Source of the DNA: Candidatus Brocadiaceae bacterium
GTDB taxonomy: Bacteria; Planctomycetota; Brocadiia; SM23-32
Assembly: GCA_012728835.1 (NCBI GenBank)
Contig: JAAYEJ010000012.1
Coordinates: 1-64,000, forward strand
Direction of reading: 5' to 3'
DNA: 64,000 nucleotides
Shown here: positions 62,339 to 64,000 of the stretch, in pieces
Layout of the letters: each line of letters starts with the position of its first letter
Numbering within the stretch: the first letter of the stretch is position 1
Notes under the pieces: model-generated
Database searches by the model: none
Told to the model about the DNA's origin: nothing
The model's input: only the letters and a program-made list of their open reading frames with translations
Made by a program: the position numbers and the translations under genes

Positions 62339-62366
62339 ATTATAGGCGGTCGCCCAATGCTGTCAA
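62339..62366 (-). promoter_or_regulatory. perfect-consensus sigma70-type promoter for the permease-fusion operon
   Basis: Minus strand: TTGACA (62366-62361), 16-nt spacer, TATAAT (62344-62339). Both hexamers match consensus exactly. The leader to ATG 62297 is about 35 nt. Confidence 0.75.
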
Positions 62367-62470
62367 ACGGAAAAGCCGTCCTCCGATGGTCATGTCTGTG
62401 GCACCGACCACGGCGCCGTGGTAGAATGCCGGCAGCACACCCGACCCACCCTCTTCCGGAAGCCCCATCC

Positions 62471-63376
62471 ATGGACGAAGCCATCCGCAAAGCGGACATC
62501 CTGATCGAAGCCCTGCCCTACATCCGGCGGTTCGCCCGCCGGCCCGTCGTGGTCAAGTTCGGCGGCAGCGCCATGGAGAGCGCCGCTGTCCTTGACGACG
62601 TCCTGCACGACATCGTGTTCCTGGCCACGGTCGGCATCCGCACCATCGTCGTGCATGGGGGCGGCCCCCAGATATCCGAGGCGATGAAGCAGGCCGGGCT
62701 GGAGCCGAAGTTCGTCGAGGGCCATCGCGTCACCGATGCCGAAACCCTGCAGGTGGCCGTGCGCGTGCTCTCGGAAGAAATCAGCGCCGACATCGTCCGC
62801 CGCATCCGCGCATGGGGCGGCCGTGCGCGTCCCGGCTACTCGGGCGGACGCAGCCTGCTGCGCGCACGCAGGAAGCTCATGCGCGCCACCGTCGACGGCG
62901 TGCCCCGGAAGATCGACGTCGGGTTCGTGGGCGAGGTCCACGACGTGGACCTCTGGACCATGCTGGACGCGACCGACGACGGCAGCGTGCTGGTCCTTCC
63001 CCCCATCGGTCAGGACGAGGGCGGCCAGCTCTACAACGTCAACGCCGACACCGCCGCCGCCGCCGTGGCCGGCGCCCTCAAGGCAGAGAAGCTGGTCTTC
63101 CTCAGCAACGTTCACGGGATCATGACCGAACCCGGAAACCCCGACTCCTTCATCTCGAGCGTTCCGGAGGAACAGGTGGAGGCGATGATCCGGGACGGCG
63201 TCATCTCGGGCGGCATGCTTCCCAAGGTGGCCGCCTGCGTGCGCGCTATCGATGCGGGGGTCCGCAAGGCGCACATCATCGACGGACGTCTGCCTCACTC
63301 GCTGCTGTTGGAGATCTTCACTGACAAGGGCGTCGGCACGGAGATCCTGAAGTCGGCTCCCCCCGCCGGCGCTTAG
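62471..63376 (+). CDS. argB: acetylglutamate kinase
   Basis: A 301-residue amino acid kinase that phosphorylates N-acetyl-L-glutamate in arginine synthesis. Motifs: VVVKFGGSAMES near residue 26, IVVHGGGPQISEAMKQAGL (phosphate loop), VDLGFV-like KIDVGFVGEVHDVD, LYNVNADTAAAAVAGALKAEKLVFLSNVHGI and ISGGMLPKVAACVRAIDAGV with the catalytic Lys. Where many ArgB proteins read GLSGKDG this one has GYSGGRS near 120, followed by a short basic stretch. ATG 62471 has GGAAG upstream. The first gene of a probable pair with the VWA gene, 8 nt downstream; the pairing has no obvious biochemical logic. Confidence 0.92.
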   Translation: MDEAIRKADILIEALPYIRRFARRPVVVKFGGSAMESAAVLDDVLHDIVFLATVGIRTIVVHGGGPQISEAMKQAGLEPKFVEGHRVTDAETLQVAVRVLSEEISADIVRRIRAWGGRARPGYSGGRSLLRARRKLMRATVDGVPRKIDVGFVGEVHDVDLWTMLDATDDGSVLVLPPIGQDEGGQLYNVNADTAAAAVAGALKAEKLVFLSNVHGIMTEPGNPDSFISSVPEEQVEAMIRDGVISGGMLPKVAACVRAIDAGVRKAHIIDGRLPHSLLLEIFTDKGVGTEILKSAPPAGA

Positions 63377-63384
63377 AGCGGCCC

Positions 63385-64000
63385 ATGCCGAGCGTCTCCT
63401 TCCAGAGCCCGACCGTCCTGCTCGGTCTGGGGCTCGTGCCCCTGCTGTGGCTCGCCTGGGGGCAGGCGGCACGGCAGGCCCGGCGCATCGGTGAGCATTA
63501 CGGCGGGCCGAAGTCCTTGTCAGGCAATCCGTTGCGGGGCGCGGCGCGGCTCCTGGCCCTGGTGCTGCTGATCGCCGGGACGGCCGGGCCCGGCTACCTC
63601 GGCGCGGGCGTCGATGCCCGGGCGGGGACGCCCGTCGTGTTCGTCCTCGACGTCTCCGCCAGCATGGAGGCGCGGGACGCCGTGCCGGATCGCCTGGCGG
63701 CTGGCCGCGCCGCCGTGCGCGACCTCTGCGCGCTCGTGCCGGATGCGTGCGCCGCCCTGGTGGCCGGCGGGGAGGCCGCCGCCGTCGTGTGCCCGCCGAC
63801 GGACGACCGCCGGGCCTTCCTGGCCATCCTCGACCAGGCGGCCGTCGGCTGGATGCCGGCCGGCACCTGCGTGGCCGCCGGGCTGGAGGCGGCGCTCCCG
63901 CTGGTGGAGCGCGAGGGAGGCGCCGTCATCCTGGTGAGCGACGGCGAGGACCACGGGCCGGCGCCCGACGAGGGCCTCGAGGCGCTGCGCCGTGCGGGTG
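63385..64000 (+). CDS. BatA/BatB-like von Willebrand factor A protein, 3' end beyond the window
   Basis: The first 205 codons are visible and run off the window. Two hydrophobic segments (about residues 9-26 and 54-72) flank a short cytoplasmic loop, as in BatA/BatB proteins. The VWA domain follows with a complete MIDAS metal site: DVSASM (near 94), the Thr in MPAGTCVA and the Asp in LVSDGEDHG. Bat proteins sit in MoxR-type ATPase operons and are linked to stress tolerance or complex assembly. No ribosome site is obvious before ATG 63385, 8 nt after argB. The rest of the gene is outside the window. Confidence 0.8.
   Translation, partial: MPSVSFQSPTVLLGLGLVPLLWLAWGQAARQARRIGEHYGGPKSLSGNPLRGAARLLALVLLIAGTAGPGYLGAGVDARAGTPVVFVLDVSASMEARDAVPDRLAAGRAAVRDLCALVPDACAALVAGGEAAAVVCPPTDDRRAFLAILDQAAVGWMPAGTCVAAGLEAALPLVEREGGAVILVSDGEDHGPAPDEGLEALRRAG

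Noticed and set aside
57666-62345. A 1559-codon open frame on the plus strand across the permease-fusion gene
   Set aside because: It mirrors the minus-strand gene in GC-rich codons. Its translation is His/Arg/Gly/Ala-rich with no family motifs, while the minus-strand protein has a signal peptide, helices and domain signatures.

Overview
The window is GC-rich bacterial chromosomal DNA with tightly packed genes, frequent 4-nt stop/start overlaps and Shine-Dalgarno sites ahead of most starts. The gene content suggests a planctomycete or another PVC-type, Hydrogenedentes-like lineage: giant secreted GH2-like proteins, a GH9 enzyme, DUF6785/OPT-like membrane proteins, ThuA, creatininase-like and neutral-ceramidase-like proteins, GHL10 and DUF4091-like proteins. 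This placement is an inference from family content; there is no rRNA or other phylogenetic marker here. I found no tRNA, rRNA or CRISPR array.

Layout. 1-1093: remnants of two insertion sequences; an IS3-type OrfA is cut by a decayed IS66 element that keeps 14-bp terminal inverted repeats. 1691-5751: a ComEC-like metallo-beta-lactamase protein faces a minus-strand operon (M23/PKD protein, ThuA-like protein, hexose-phosphate mutarotase-like protein). 5857-10256: a plus-strand operon of RidA-like protein, D-serine dehydratase-like PLP enzyme, large lyase-like protein and GNAT acetyltransferase. 10296-12032: MsbA-type ABC exporter. 12453-21908: membrane-anchored SGNH protein, then a secreted polysaccharide/glycolipid cluster (GH9, giant GH2-like protein, ceramidase-like protein). 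22037-25859: minus-strand pterin/folate operon (FolM/PTR1-like SDR, FolB, FolK, FolE) ending with a Rieske-FAD reductase. 26110-32408: Glu/Leu-type dehydrogenase, then a second giant GH2-like paralogue. 32575-36546: AlkP-superfamily phosphodiesterase, then a tandem glycine riboswitch with its own promoter leading a D-2-hydroxyacid dehydrogenase and a class I/II aminotransferase. 36563-44710: minus strand, DUF6785 membrane protein, DUF4091-like secreted protein, GHL10 protein and two creatininase-family enzymes. 44956-46392: FolC. 46404-50990: minus-strand operon TrpB2, DegT/DnrJ aminotransferase, M14 carboxypeptidase, small four-cysteine protein. 51129-54099: beta-CASP nuclease diverging from a MATE exporter. 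54103-62297: a three-gene membrane operon behind a perfect-consensus promoter. 62471-end: ArgB and the start of a BatA/BatB-like VWA protein.

The most unusual locus is 54103-62297. A 1588-residue protein joins a secreted M28-peptidase-like domain, whose metal ligands look largely lost, to an FtsX/MacB-like permease. It is followed by a DUF6785/OPT-like transporter and a single-pass protein of unknown family, with no ATPase gene nearby. Other points worth a second look are the two giant GH2-like paralogues, which keep the nucleophile glutamate but have Asn at the acid/base position and share an exact C-terminal motif, and the glycine riboswitch ahead of an apparent glyoxylate/hydroxypyruvate module. 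Functional calls rest on motif recognition by eye; no database search was run.
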